DNA of 64,000 bases from Yponomeuta sedellus (Eukaryota; Arthropoda; Insecta; Lepidoptera; Yponomeutidae): contig OW203723.1 of NCBI GenBank assembly GCA_934045075.1, forward strand, positions 6,979,913 to 7,043,912, in the 5' to 3' direction. Shown piece after piece: positions 1 to 10,200 of the stretch. Each line of letters starts with the position of its first letter. The first letter of the stretch is position 1. The position numbers and the translations under genes are program-made. The notes under the pieces were generated by a model that saw only the letters and a list, made by a program, of their open reading frames with translations, searched no databases and was not told the DNA's origin.

Positions 1-161
1 GATTACTTACTTTTGTTACAAAAGTAGGAAAAATATTTATGCTGGGACTAGATACATGAACAACACCCGTTAAAGAGTATAGAGGAGGTGTCAGTAAAAT
101 CAATGTATAATCATATTTTGAATTATAAACCAGGACTGGACATTGTGACTACCGCTAGTTT

Positions 162-390
162 TTGAACTAAAACTTTCGTAAGCACAACACATTGTAGACT
201 TTTAGCCCGGATCTACTTACGGGTGTTGTTATATCGGAAGAGTCCGACCAGGTTTCGCTCCGACTCGCAGAGCTTAACCATGGTGAGCAGAGCATGGTGA
301 GTAAAGCTCTGCGAATCGGAGCGAAACCTGGTCGGATTCTTCCGATATAACAACACCCGTAAGTAGATCCGGACTAAAAGTCTGCAATAC
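162..390 (-). mobile_element. Foldback retroposon, family O, copy 1
   Basis: Arms of about 85 bp (191-275 and 304-388) are near-perfect inverted repeats around a 28-bp centre. Only the left side carries an extra tail, which on the minus strand ends gcttacgaaagttttagttc. The 13-bp sequence ctaccgctagttt flanks the whole at 149-161 and 391-403, a likely target-site duplication. Confidence 0.75.
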
Positions 391-431
391 CTACCGCTAG
401 TTTCATCACCGCTAGTTTTTTTAGAGTGCTT

Positions 432-650
432 TCATGCTTTGCGAGTCACGTTAAGCCGTTCGTGCCGGATGTCATGTGATTGCAGTCGTTAAGCCATGTC
501 GGAGGCCTTATGGGCGGCTTGATACAGTAAAGCCCGCCATTGTCTTACAATCCTCCACCAACCCGGACTTGGCATATGACCTAACCTTCCTGCAATGCAG
601 GAAGAGACCCGTGCTCCAGCAATGAGGATATACAAAGGTTGGATATCGAC
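432..650 (-). repeat. Dispersed repeat family A
   Basis: Minus-strand copy of a repeat seen about ten times here, recognised by the phrases cccactgctggggcacggg, aagtccgggttggtggagga and ggcttaacgactgccattac. No coding frame is kept between copies. Probably a LINE or SINE tail; class not settled. Confidence 0.7.
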
Positions 651-714
651 TGGACAATCATTTGACTATCGCTCATACAGTATTAACTTGTACATTACAT
701 ATGCAAGAGAATAA

Positions 715-830
715 TAGTAATTCAAATTCAAATTCAAATTCAAATAATTTTATTTCAACGTAAAGAATTTACATTCTGTTTGCTGAATGTCAATGTACAA
801 TGTAAAATGTAAGCCGCCGCCTTCGGGGCA
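715..830 (+). repeat. Dispersed repeat with ttcaaa tandem tract
   Basis: Begins with repeats of ttcaaa, then tttacattctgtttgctg. A second copy lies at 35455-35555 in gene 2 intron 3. Class unknown. Confidence 0.5.
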
Positions 831-920
831 ATCAAAGAAAGAGTGCTTTAAGTAACTGGCTGTACCCTGCCTGCTAACACCATCAGGATATGTATGGATT
901 CAAAAGCAATCGAAACATAC

Positions 921-3900
921 CAGCTATAGCATAAAATAAGCTGCCGAATCCGTTCAGTGTTGCCACAGAAGTCGAGTCCATATGAAGCTCGACTATTAAG
1001 TCGTTGAAAATGAGCCCAAAACATGGCAATATCGACTGCACGCTCATCTGAAAACAAACGATTTGATGAGATGTAATCACTTCCTGCGATCCAGGAAGAG
1101 ACTCGTACCCCAGCAGTGGGGACATACGAGTAGAAGCGTTGATATCGATCAATCGATCACTAAATTATTCACTAACCTATCTACATTCAAGCTGGAAAAC
1201 ACTAATTCTGCATACGCTATGCCCGTGACGCGACGTGCGTTCTAGCCGCCTCATTATGAACGCTTAGTAACATACTTAGCCTACGCGAATATTCATTTAA
1301 AAATTAATAATTCTTTCATAGTTGTATATTAAATGGGTCTAATCGCGATTATTTATTAGGTAAAACGTATTTACCTTATTTCCCGACCGACGTACAGATT
1401 TCCCGTCGATCTACATCGACCGAAAGTTTTCTTAACCGATCGACAGTATTATCAAAGAATCGTTCGGGAAGCAATTGAAATTAAAAAACAAGAATTTCTA
1501 AAAAGAAGATGGTTTAAAGCTTTCAAGTACGTGGAATCCATTGCTAAGCAAATACAAATCACGCGCCTTATCACCGGAGCTGTCCGTGGGCGTAGTGAGT
1601 GTTGTGTGTCGGCCAGTTGCGAAAAATAAAAAATTATAAGTGACTACCCATAATAATTGACTGTACTCGCCACTTCAGTCTACCCGAGACCACGGCAACT
1701 TTAACGCTGCCGAAACGTCGGGAAATAAGGTAATTACGTTTTACCTAATAAATAATCGCTATTAGACCTGTGTAATATATAACTGTGTATGAGGATCGCG
1801 AATCATTAAGAAAAACTACTAATTCTATTTCTCAAACTCTCTTTCTAAATCGGAAAACATATTTCACAAACGTTGTAAGTACTAGTGTAGATAAATAGAT
1901 GGAATATTCTTTATTGTACCCAGAAATGTACCAATGTATTCAATATTCAATATTCAATATTTATGTAGTATATTTTGTACACGTATATAGACCCGCTTTT
2001 TACTGCTTCTCCGACTCTCTAAGGTTTGCTGGAAGAAATATCTTACAGAGATAAGCTCGCCTTTGTACATGTTATTTCTTATGTAATGTCCTGTTAAATG
2101 TTTTGTGTACAATAAAGTATAATTAATTAATGTAATGTACTTGTGTACCTCGGGAAGTGCAAATTGCGTCTGATACTAAACACGCGTCACGTTCGTAGTA
2201 CGAGTGTGCACACCGATCCCCCCACGTCACTTCAAATGCGTAACGTATGTGGGATCAGTGTGGTTTACCTTTCAGGCGCAGATCCAGCCCTTAAAAGAGT
2301 TTATGGTCACTCGAAAATCGACCAAGTTCGAATAGTAAGTAATTACTACCCATCTTACTACTGACAGTAACACGGGTAGCGAAGGATATGAACTATCTCA
2401 TAATCGGTATAGTATGTTCCTATAAAGAAGATGTTTGCAAATGTTGACGCTCTGATTAAAATTTTCTACAACGTAGTCTATTTCTACGCGGGCAAAGTTG
2501 AGGGACAGAAACTAGTAAACTAATATCCCTGAAGGCAAGGCATTCCGTGCTTCCGAAGGCACGTTATGCCGTTGGTGCCGGCTGTCATGTAATGGCAGTC
2601 GTTAAGCCATGTCAGAGACCTTATGAGTGGCTTGATAACTTCTGACAGTAAGGCCCGCCCCTATCATACAATCCTCCACCAAACTGGCCCCTATGCAGGA
2701 AGATACCCATCGCCCACCAGTGGAAGCATACAAGGGTTGATAAGGAAGGCATTGGATGTATTATGACCAGTCTTTCGATCTAAAAGACCTTGAAAATATG
2801 ACGCCATAATTAACTATCATCATCATCACCATCCACCCATTATATCCCCACCGAGGGGCGCGTATGGCCTATACCTTTGTTAGGGTCTCTTCCCTAACAA
2901 AGGTATAGGTCATACGCCACCACGAGGGCCAACTCCGGATCGGTAGAGTAGTATCACCCTTCTCCACTTTGATATGAAATACAGATATTAAATCGTAACA
3001 TTGCTATGTTCATCTCACACTTAAGACAAATCTAAAAGTCATGTCTTTTAACATCCGTTTTGTCTGAACTACTATGATAAAAAATACATAATAGGTTAAT
3101 GACATTTAATACCGTGGTTTAGTGTGTACAATACCTAGGTAAATAACTCTCTTTTTCGTATTGTCACTCTAAAGCCGTCGCGTTTCTCTTTTCAGACTAA
3201 ATGGTACGTTAGACACCAAATAATAATAATAACTTCCACACAACGCCATCGCGAGCTATGGAGAGAGCTATGCTCGGAATTTCTCTGAAGGAAAGGATTC
3301 GTAACGAATGCATCCGACAGAGAACCAAAGTTATCGACATAGCTCAGAGAATTAGCGAGCTGAAGTGGCAGTGGGCTGGCCATATCTCGTGAAGAACCGA
3401 CAACCATTGGAGTAAACGTGTTCTTGAGTGGAGACCGCGACTCGGCGAACGTAGTGTAGGACGCCCTCCGACCAGGTGGGATGACGATCTGCGAAAAACT
3501 GCAGGCAGATACTGGATACGGCAAGCTGAAGACAGGGCGCTATGGCGCTCATTAGGGGAGGGCTATGTCCAGCAGTGGACTACATAATATAGACTGAAGA
3601 AGAAGAAAAACACCATCACTAGACCTGGTCCCAAACTAGGATACCCTGTTCTATGGCAACCAGTCAAGGACATCATAAACATGGAAATACACTCAGACTG
3701 AGGCCAAAGACTGAAGCAAAAAAGTATGAGTAGAATTAATGCAGTAGAAATGAGGTCCTTGAGAAGTACCGTATGTGTAGTATTACTTTAAATGACAGGA
3801 TACGCAATAGTTTGATTAGAGCACGTTGTGGACTGAAAGAGGATGTAGTGACTAGAATCGAGACAGGAATGTTGAGTTGGTTTGGATGTGGAGAGGATGA

Positions 3901-4954
3901 AGGAAGAAATATTGATGAAACAAAGATACATTGCGAATGTGAGTGCAAGGGATGGTAAGGGACGTCCCAGGCGGATATACATCGACCAAATAGGGGATGT
4001 ATAAGCAAAGGGGAAGGCAAAAAGTACCCGGGACCGGCGTGCGTGCATGCAACGACTTATGAACGTTGATGAAGCGAAGGTGATCTGTCAGGATCGTGGC
4101 AAGTGGCAGTCCCTGGTCTCTGCTTAACTTCCGCGATAAAAAAACTTCAAGGCTAGAATGAGTTTGCCATCGCAGTGAAAGAATTTGCTAATCAGTGGAA
4201 GGAACTCGTTGATTGTTGACCGTTAAAAACGAACTCTACTTACATTGGTAATAATTGAAGATATCCAGATCATGTAACCTCAATCGCTGTTAGGTGGCAC
4301 CGTTTGTACTTTTTTCCTTCCTTGACTTTCGCGGCTAGACTTGAGTTTGCCATCGCAGTGAAAAGATTTGCCAATAAGTGCAATGAACTCGCTGATTGTT
4401 GATTTAATCACAGTTAAAAACAAACTTTACTTAGATTGGTAATAATTGAAGATATCCAGATCATGTATCCCCAGCCACCGTCAGGCGGCACCTGTTTGTT
4501 CTTTTTTCCTCCCTTGACTTCCGCGAGAAAAAAAAACTTGAAGTCTAGACTTGAGTTTGTCATCGCAATGAAAGGATTTACCAATCAGTGGAAGGAACTC
4601 GCTGATTGTTGATTTAATCACAGTTAAAAACAAACTTTACTTAGATTGGTAATAATTGAAGATATCCAGATCATGTATCCCCAGCCACCGTCAGGCGGCA
4701 CCTGTTTGTTCTTTTTTCCTCCCTTGACTTCCGCGAGAAAAAAAAACTTGAAGTCTAGACTTGAGTTTGTCATCGCAATGAAAGGATTTACCAATCAGTG
4801 GAAGGAACTCTCTGATTATTGATAATCACTATTAAAAACAAACTCTACTTACATTGATAATAATTGAAGATATCCAGATCATGTATCCCCAACTTCCGTC
4901 AGGGGGCACCAGTTTGTACTTTTTGCCTCCCTTGACTTCCGTGACGTCACACAT
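921..4954 (-). CDS. MCT-like transporter, gene 4, 5' part (two exons; continues off the left edge)
   Basis: Exon 1 is 4954-4853 (34 codons, start MCDVTEVKGG, signature PPDGSWGYMIW, donor GTAAGT). Exon 2 is 1047-921 (127 bp, [16 protein letters not shown], acceptor TTTTCAG, donor GTATGT). Sizes and phases equal those of gene 3. The remaining eight exons would lie left of position 1. The second Gly of the first-helix motif is Ser, a change the family tolerates. The ATG sits in the same sequence context as in gene 3 and 71 bp from the shared upstream GATA-type site. Intron 1 (1048-4852) holds three broken copies of exon 1, so transcripts could be affected. Whether the full gene is functional cannot be judged here. 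Confidence 0.8.
1083..1150 (-). repeat. Fragment of repeat family A
   Basis: Holds the end of family A (cagcagtggggacatac) in reverse orientation, just upstream of gene 4 exon 2. Confidence 0.5.
1321..1782. mobile_element. Inverted-repeat element, family B
   Basis: Ends are about 55-bp inverted repeats, gggtctaatcgcgattattt on the left and its complement on the right. The interior ends with the hairpin-GAAAC motif at 1694-1716. No open frame. Lies in intron 1 of gene 4. Confidence 0.65.
2028..2135 (+). repeat. LINE 3' end, family C
   Basis: Degenerate copy of a widespread tail: tgctggaagaaat, agataagctcgcctttgtac, then gtacaataaagt. A short reverse piece (gaatattctttattgtac) lies at 1900-1920. 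Confidence 0.45.
2543..2742 (-). repeat. Dispersed repeat family A
   Basis: Minus-strand copy with the usual order of phrases, degraded near its right end. Confidence 0.65.
2833..2945 (+). repeat. Family A relative containing a palindrome
   Basis: Arms of 24 bp at 2862-2885 and 2892-2915 (one mismatch) around a 6-bp loop, inside a subfamily of repeat A that also occurs at 25148-25275 and 35195-35285. It can form a strong hairpin. Confidence 0.6.
3247..3620 (+). pseudogene. RTE-type LINE, C-terminal end of the reverse-transcriptase protein
   Basis: Reads [31 protein letters not shown], then one in-frame TGA, then [30 protein letters not shown] and [11 protein letters not shown] before TAA at 3585-3587. 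This order is typical of insect RTE-class elements. It ends in gaagaagaag. The copy is 5'-truncated and dead. Confidence 0.75.
3622..3715 (-). repeat. Fragment of SINE family M body
   Basis: Contains actaggataccctgt and a degraded catgg-aaat segment also present at 32400, 41560 and 50430. No tRNA head. Confidence 0.45.
3727..4131 (+). pseudogene. Second LINE type (family D), C-terminal end
   Basis: Frames broken by shifts read [51 protein letters not shown] and SLVSA. This is a reverse-transcriptase C-terminus common in lepidopteran DNA and distinct from the RTE copy before it. Nearly full tail, dead. Confidence 0.65.
4244..4333 (-). pseudogene. Broken copy of MCT exon 1 (copy furthest from gene 4 exon 1)
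   Basis: Minus-strand sequence aligns with gene 4 exon 1 through YMIWISSIIT and keeps a good donor (GTAAGTAG). It has no ATG, a one-base frameshift in the middle, and the signature Trp codon is changed to TGA. It cannot encode the exon. Its repeat unit starts 191 bp from the next copy. Confidence 0.8.
4435..4734 (-). pseudogene. Two near-identical broken copies of MCT exon 1
   Basis: Copies at 4435-4524 and 4645-4734, 210 bp apart. Both keep an open frame through [17 protein letters not shown] but have lost the ATG segment, which is replaced by an A/T run, and the donor GT is CT (CTAAGT on the minus strand). They are nearly identical over about 155 bp including flanks, so this duplication is recent. 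They lie inside intron 1 of gene 4. Confidence 0.85.
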
Positions 4955-5021
4955 GGTTGTTCATCTTAACACAATCTACCGCCAAATCGCGCTGTATAGA
5001 CACTTCACTCCGCACTACGAG

Positions 5022-5061
5022 TATTTATCTTATACTAATATTGTAGAGATTTATAAGCTAT
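5022..5061 (-). promoter_or_regulatory. Shared upstream block with GATA-type site, gene 4
   Basis: TAAGATAAAT with AGATAA at 5025-5030, 71 bp before the ATG, preceded on the minus strand by CTTATAAATC, a TATA-like match. ACAATATTAG is also shared with genes 1 and 2. Confidence 0.45.
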
Positions 5062-5159
5062 AGACATACACTTGGACAAACACCTACTACTAGATGCCTG
5101 GTAAAGATAACGCAGTTAAAACTTAGTAATACAAATAAAAAACATGATTTGCTAAATCT

Positions 5160-5440
5160 AAAGGAAAAAAATTGTACGTGGAATCCAGACCTAAATAAAA
5201 ATCACGCGCTTTATCACCGGACCTGTCCGTCGACGAAGTGAGTGTTGTGTGTCGGCCAGATGCGAAAAAAAAATTAAAAGTGACTACCCACAATAATTGA
5301 CTGTACTCGCCACTTCAGTCTACGGTAACTGTAACGCTGCCGAAACGTCGGGAAATAAGGTAATTACGTTTTACCCAATAAATAGTCGCAATTAGACCCG
5401 TTCTATGTATGAGTGTCGCGAATCATTAAGAAATAGGTAC
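5160..5440 (+). mobile_element. Partial inverted-repeat element, family B
   Basis: Aligns with the right two thirds of the element at 1321-1782, including tgagtgttgtgtgtcggcca and the hairpin-GAAAC motif at 5324-5346. The left terminal repeat is missing. Confidence 0.6.
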
Positions 5441-5675
5441 TATTGAACAAAGTTTTCTAAATCATAAACAATTAAATTATTCATTTCGTATAGAACTTCA
5501 GTTCAGAAAATCTAGGGGGCGGAAGGCAATGAAGTAGAAGGCATACAGCAATCATAGTTTATTTTCAAACGAGTTTCAGCTGCCAGTAATAAAATAAATT
5601 TAAATGAAATAACTTACAGGATAGGGGTTTCACTTGTCAATACAAACTGTGTGTCAGTATCGATATATAAAAGGT

Positions 5676-5800
5676 TGTCTGGAAGATATCACTTTTATTG
5701 ATAAGGCCGCCGTCTGTACTCTTAGGTTAAGAAATATCTGTGTAATTTCCATTTTTATGTACAATAAAGTGTTTTCTATCTATCAATCCATCTATCTTTA
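5676..5800 (+). repeat. LINE 3' end, family C
   Basis: ggttgtctggaagatatcac, then ataaggccgccgtctgtac, gtacaataaagtg and a ctatctatc tail. Closest in form to the reverse copy at 49975-50110. Confidence 0.6.
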
Positions 5801-5811
5801 AAACATTTTTT

Positions 5812-6085
5812 ATGTAGCCTATAAACGTCACAAGCTTTCTCTCAGAGAGAGAGTATTGGCTTCATTAGCACGTGTGCCCATCTCGGATTGGCAACTTCAA
5901 GCTCTGAGATATTTGAACACCTCAGTTTTCTTCATGATGTTTTCCTTTACAGTTAGCGAGTCGTACTGCTACAACAACTTCACAAATGTACGGTACTTAA
6001 AAAACAAAGTCATTGGGACATGCCCGCACTGGCAATCGAACCTGGGTTTCTCGCTTTGGAGACCATTGTTCTAGCTTTTGCTACA
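5812..6085 (-). mobile_element. tRNA-derived SINE, family E
   Basis: The tRNA-like head lies at the right on the minus strand; a B-box-like ggttcgattgcc falls near 6035. The body carries the cac-gatgttttcc segment and a variable ctctc tract shared by other E copies. Confidence 0.5.
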
Positions 6086-6624
6086 ATTAAAACAATACAA
6101 ACATTAGCACGTTATAACTTTATAACCTACTTATGTTCCCAAGATTGAGGGCCAGGGAGCCAATTTTAATTTCATTAGCAAACAATTCGTATACGACTGT
6201 CCAGGCTTATGACTTGAATTTTACATAAAAAGTCGAGTGACAGCCAAAATCTGTATTCTGAACGCCATGCTAAATTGAATTCGAATTAGAAAATAAATGT
6301 CTAATGACTGAACAGAGCGTGACTGAACGTTAGTTAAGTATTTACTTAGTGAAATTATCAATTCAGAAATCGGCGCTCAGGCTAGCAAAGGTCATCAACA
6401 CATCCTTTTTGGGGCATTATGTACGTTTCTACGATAAGACCCTTGAACATACACTTAATAAGCTTGCTAGAAACATGGTTAAAAAGATTGTTAAGCGTAC
6501 TTTGTGCCAAAAGGGACAACTTAAAGTTAATTAAATTTTTAATATTTAATTTACACTACAAGGATATAGATGTCCCTAAAGATTATTTTGTCTTGATTTG
6601 TGATTGATTGTTATCTAAATATTG

Positions 6625-6800
6625 TCTGGAATTAAAGCCAGTTCAATGCGTATCAGGATTTAACACCTAAGAAGTATCTGAAGAGACTATAGATTGGAGA
6701 TTTTTGCTCATTTTCTTTATCCAAAATAATCGAGATTTTGAAAAGGACCCCTAGTTTTACTTAAAACGTTCAATAAGTCACAGTTTCTTTGTTTTCAAAT
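6625..6800 (+). repeat. Dispersed repeat family I
   Basis: Contains ggaattaaagccagttcaat and cgagattttgaaaaggaccc, seen also at 15978, 18655, 27885 and 53578. Probably a LINE or SINE tail. Confidence 0.5.
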
Positions 6801-6844
6801 TATTTTAAGTAATTTGAATTAATTAAAAAACGATTTTCATGCCT

Positions 6845-7030
6845 TCTCCGAAGTTATTTACATTTGTGAAGTTATAGGAGCAATACCACTCACTAACGTG
6901 AAGGTAAACATCGTGAGGAAAACCTGACTGTCCGAAGTGTCCAAATGCCAATCCGCGGTGGGCACGCGTAGTAATTTATCCCATACTGTCTCTTTGAGAG
7001 AGGCCTGGGCCCTGCAGTGGGCTACATAAA
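6845..7030 (+). repeat. SINE family E, 3' part
   Basis: Holds gaagttataggagcaatacc, the atcgtgaggaaaacc segment and ccctgcagtgggctac; the tRNA head is missing. Lies between genes 3 and 4. Confidence 0.5.
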
Positions 7031-7117
7031 AAATCAAAAATAAATATTATACGAAGTACATTTAGTTTTTTTAAGTGAGACAGTTTACACTTGACCCCCA
7101 GTACATTACTAGTACAT

Positions 7118-7165
7118 AGGTTTTTGTCGCTGCTGTTTCATTTCGTAACATCTTGTAACGTATAA
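7118..7165 (-). pseudogene. Remnant of an MCT last exon
   Basis: About 45 bp beginning tttttgtcgctgctgtttca repeats, with changes, part of the last exon of gene 3 at 7265-7310 (tttttgtcgctgccgtttca). It lies about 70 bp beyond the gene 3 stop codon and probably is left from a partial duplication. Confidence 0.5.
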
Positions 7166-7231
7166 GTACATTTAGAACATAGGCTCAAGGTAGATTCTTA
7201 GACACTCGCAGGTATATGCCCATATCCACTC

Positions 7232-10200
7232 TCAATTTGCTTCGACATTTATCTTTGGCTTGAGTTTTTGTCGCTGCCGTTTCATTTGTCTCCTGTTGTA
7301 ACATATTTCAAAGGTCCATAAAACCAATACTATCGCGTATAAAGATGTTAAGACGCTGAATGAAACAGTGTAGCTGTTTGTCAGGTCTCTTACGGTTCCT
7401 GTAAAAAAGTAAAGAAAGAAAATGCAACACCTACTAACTTTTTATAGTATTGACTGTTTCTGATAGTTAAAATTATCAGCTTAGAAACAGTCAATACGCG
7501 AAGTTAATGGATAAGTTAGTAAATATATAAATTCTTACACGTGCATACATACATGTATGTATGTATGTATGTATGTATGTATGTATGTATGTATGTATGT
7601 ATGTATGTATGTATGTATGTATGTATGTATGTATGTATGTATGTATGTATGTATGTATGTATGTATGTATGTATGTATGTATGTATGTATGTATGTATGT
7701 ATGTATGTATGTATGTATGTATGTATGTATGTATGTATGTATGTATGTATGTATGTATGTATGTATGTATGTATGTATGTATGTATGTATGTATGTATGT
7801 ATGTATGTATGTATGTATGTATGTGTGTGAGGGTGTGTGTGTGTGTGTGTATGAGGGTGTATGTATGTATGTATGCATGCATGCATGTATGTATGTATGT
7901 ATGTATGTGGGCAGTGAAAGCACTAATTAGAATAATTTTATTTTTTACCATAATACCAACGTATGCTACAGCAATAACACCCCCAATAATATACGGCAAA
8001 ACGTAGATATGTAAGCCTTTTATGTATTTTGTTTTCTGGTGTGTACATTAAGGAGTTCTAATCTATTAAGACGTACCAATGACAGGTCCAATTGTGATAG
8101 ATGAAACGCAGAATAGCAGCATGTACATTCCCAAAACGCTGGCGTACTGGTCCTGAGATATAATCTCAGATAGCACGAGTGGAATCAATGTCACTACCAG
8201 ACACCTTGGGACACCCATCAGAGTCAGAAAGATCAGCGTAATCACCTGCTGATCGGACAAGAACATACCTGTAACAAATTAAAATATTTTCCACTTTCCT
8301 TGTTGTTTGATCTTATTTATTTTTATAAATGGGCCTACTGTTGATCTCTATCTAGCCCGAGGGTTAAGATGACCGAGTTTCCCCAAAAGAAGCCTGTTTA
8401 CACGCATCTTAAAGAGCTTCAGGTTATAAGCGTTCGGAAAAACGGATGACGGCAAGGAATTCCACATTTTGGCTATACTTCTAGATGTAACTAGCGACGC
8501 TTATCAGATTGCGCAGTATGTGCTAACAATTACGCTTACTTACAGACGATCCACATTAAAACGGCCGTGTAACTCGCTTCAGCCCCAACTGCTTCTTTGT
8601 GGTCGATGCGGTAAGCACTTTGACATATATTTAAGTAAAACTTACTAAACGCAAACGTAGCCTACCAAAGCGGAGATTTTTTTTTGCACATATAATATAT
8701 GAATTCTTACAGCTGTTAACAAATTACAGCGCAAAGTGCAACATGCAAAGGGATAAGATACGTAACCTTAAGCGTAGTTGGTCTGGTCTCACAGATTATG
8801 TTAGTTTATAAATTTAAGTGAGTAAGTAAAAAGTAACAGCAAGAGTTGAGTTCCTATCCTCCACACTAGTAAAAACTGTGATACGGCAGAGTAGTTGCTC
8901 TTCCCAATAGACTAAAATACAATGACGCCTCCAATTACAGATGGCTTTTGTAAAGGTTCAATTGATAGGTAGGTACTGGTTCCTATTATCGACCGGTTCT
9001 TTTACAGTATTGTACAGTATATGGAACAAACTTAGAAGCTACTTATTCATACTGAAAGTAAAAATATATTAGGAAGGGGTTCACTTTAAATATAAATATG
9101 ATTACATAGTAGTTATACTTACACGTTTTCATACAGTAAGATTTTTTTAGGTATTTCGTTTTTTATGATTTAATAGAGTTACAGTTTTAAATACCAAGGA
9201 GGTAATTAACAAACACTAATATGTAACATGACGAAATAATGTTTATAAATGATCAAATCATCTGCCTTGCATTATTAGCTAAGCTGAGCGGATATGGGAC
9301 GACCAACAACCTTTTTGCCTGTCTGGCAGTAAGTGGCCATGAACAGGGAGGAGTGGAAAGCTAATAAGGAGGTCTTTGCTCAGCAGTGGGACACAATAAT
9401 TGACAACATTTCATATTTCATTTCATTTCAACGCCCAAAACTAAAAATACCGTTTCTTAATTTTGCTATCTTGATTACGAAAAAAATACTTAGAATTTTT
9501 AGTATTGCTTAATTTTAGAGTTTTAGAGAAAATAAATAAAAACCAAATATTGTGTGATGACGTCACACATACGGTGGAATGAGGAGATACCGTTGCCTAA
9601 TATTAAAAATTATATGACAGACGTCATTTTCAATTTCATTCAAATGTCATGTAGGAGAAATTACTTTTCCTTTCCTTAATTCCAATGGTTTTTAACAAGG
9701 CGGCAAGGGTGTGAGTATTATTACGCCGTATGTGTGACGTCATTTGGCGGTTACGTCCTTTTAGAATAAGACGAAATTCAAACAGAAAATTATGAATGAA
9801 AATCATCGAATTTCCGAAAATAAAAAATATATGGGTCGTTTTATTTCGTATCTAGTTTCCTTTGAGACAGTAAAATACGTATGCCAAATAATTTAAATGT
9901 TGTCAATTGAGGCTACATAAGAAAAAATGCTTACCAATCCTCGTCACGATGACTATGGCCAATCCGATCATAAATAGCACCCGATATCCCATTTTGGTCA
10001 TGCTGTCATTGAACATCATTAGGCAAAGTTTAGTTGTTACGTCGCCGATACAGATTAGTGTCATAGCCCATGCCACAGAATTCTGAAAAAACACCATATA
10101 ATTATAAAAAAATCTATGAAAGCAGTTTAAATTGGTTTTAAATTAAAATAATGTATTAAAATAACATAACCTCGCGCCTGTATCCCAGAGGGGTAGGCGG

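Larger units (their letters stand above)
4138..4852 (-). repeat. Tandem array built from exon 1 plus flank (unit about 190-210 bp)
   Basis: The motif gatatccagatcatgta recurs at 4260, 4451, 4661 and, in the functional exon, 4869, giving spacings of 191, 210 and 208 bp. Between exon copies each unit carries the same flank, for example the stretch around tggaaggaactcgctgatt. The array arose by local tandem duplication of gene 4 exon 1 with neighbouring intron. Confidence 0.85.

Noticed and set aside
3192..3524. A 110-codon minus-strand open frame
   Set aside because: It is the antisense of the RTE LINE tail, which explains the open frame.
7553..7907. A CRISPR-like or satellite array
   Set aside because: Four-base period with no spacers: a plain microsatellite in a eukaryotic intron.
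7491..8006. Several overlapping open frames of up to 154 codons on both strands
   Set aside because: They are made almost wholly of the ATGT microsatellite (repeats of YIHT or MYVC) and are not genes.
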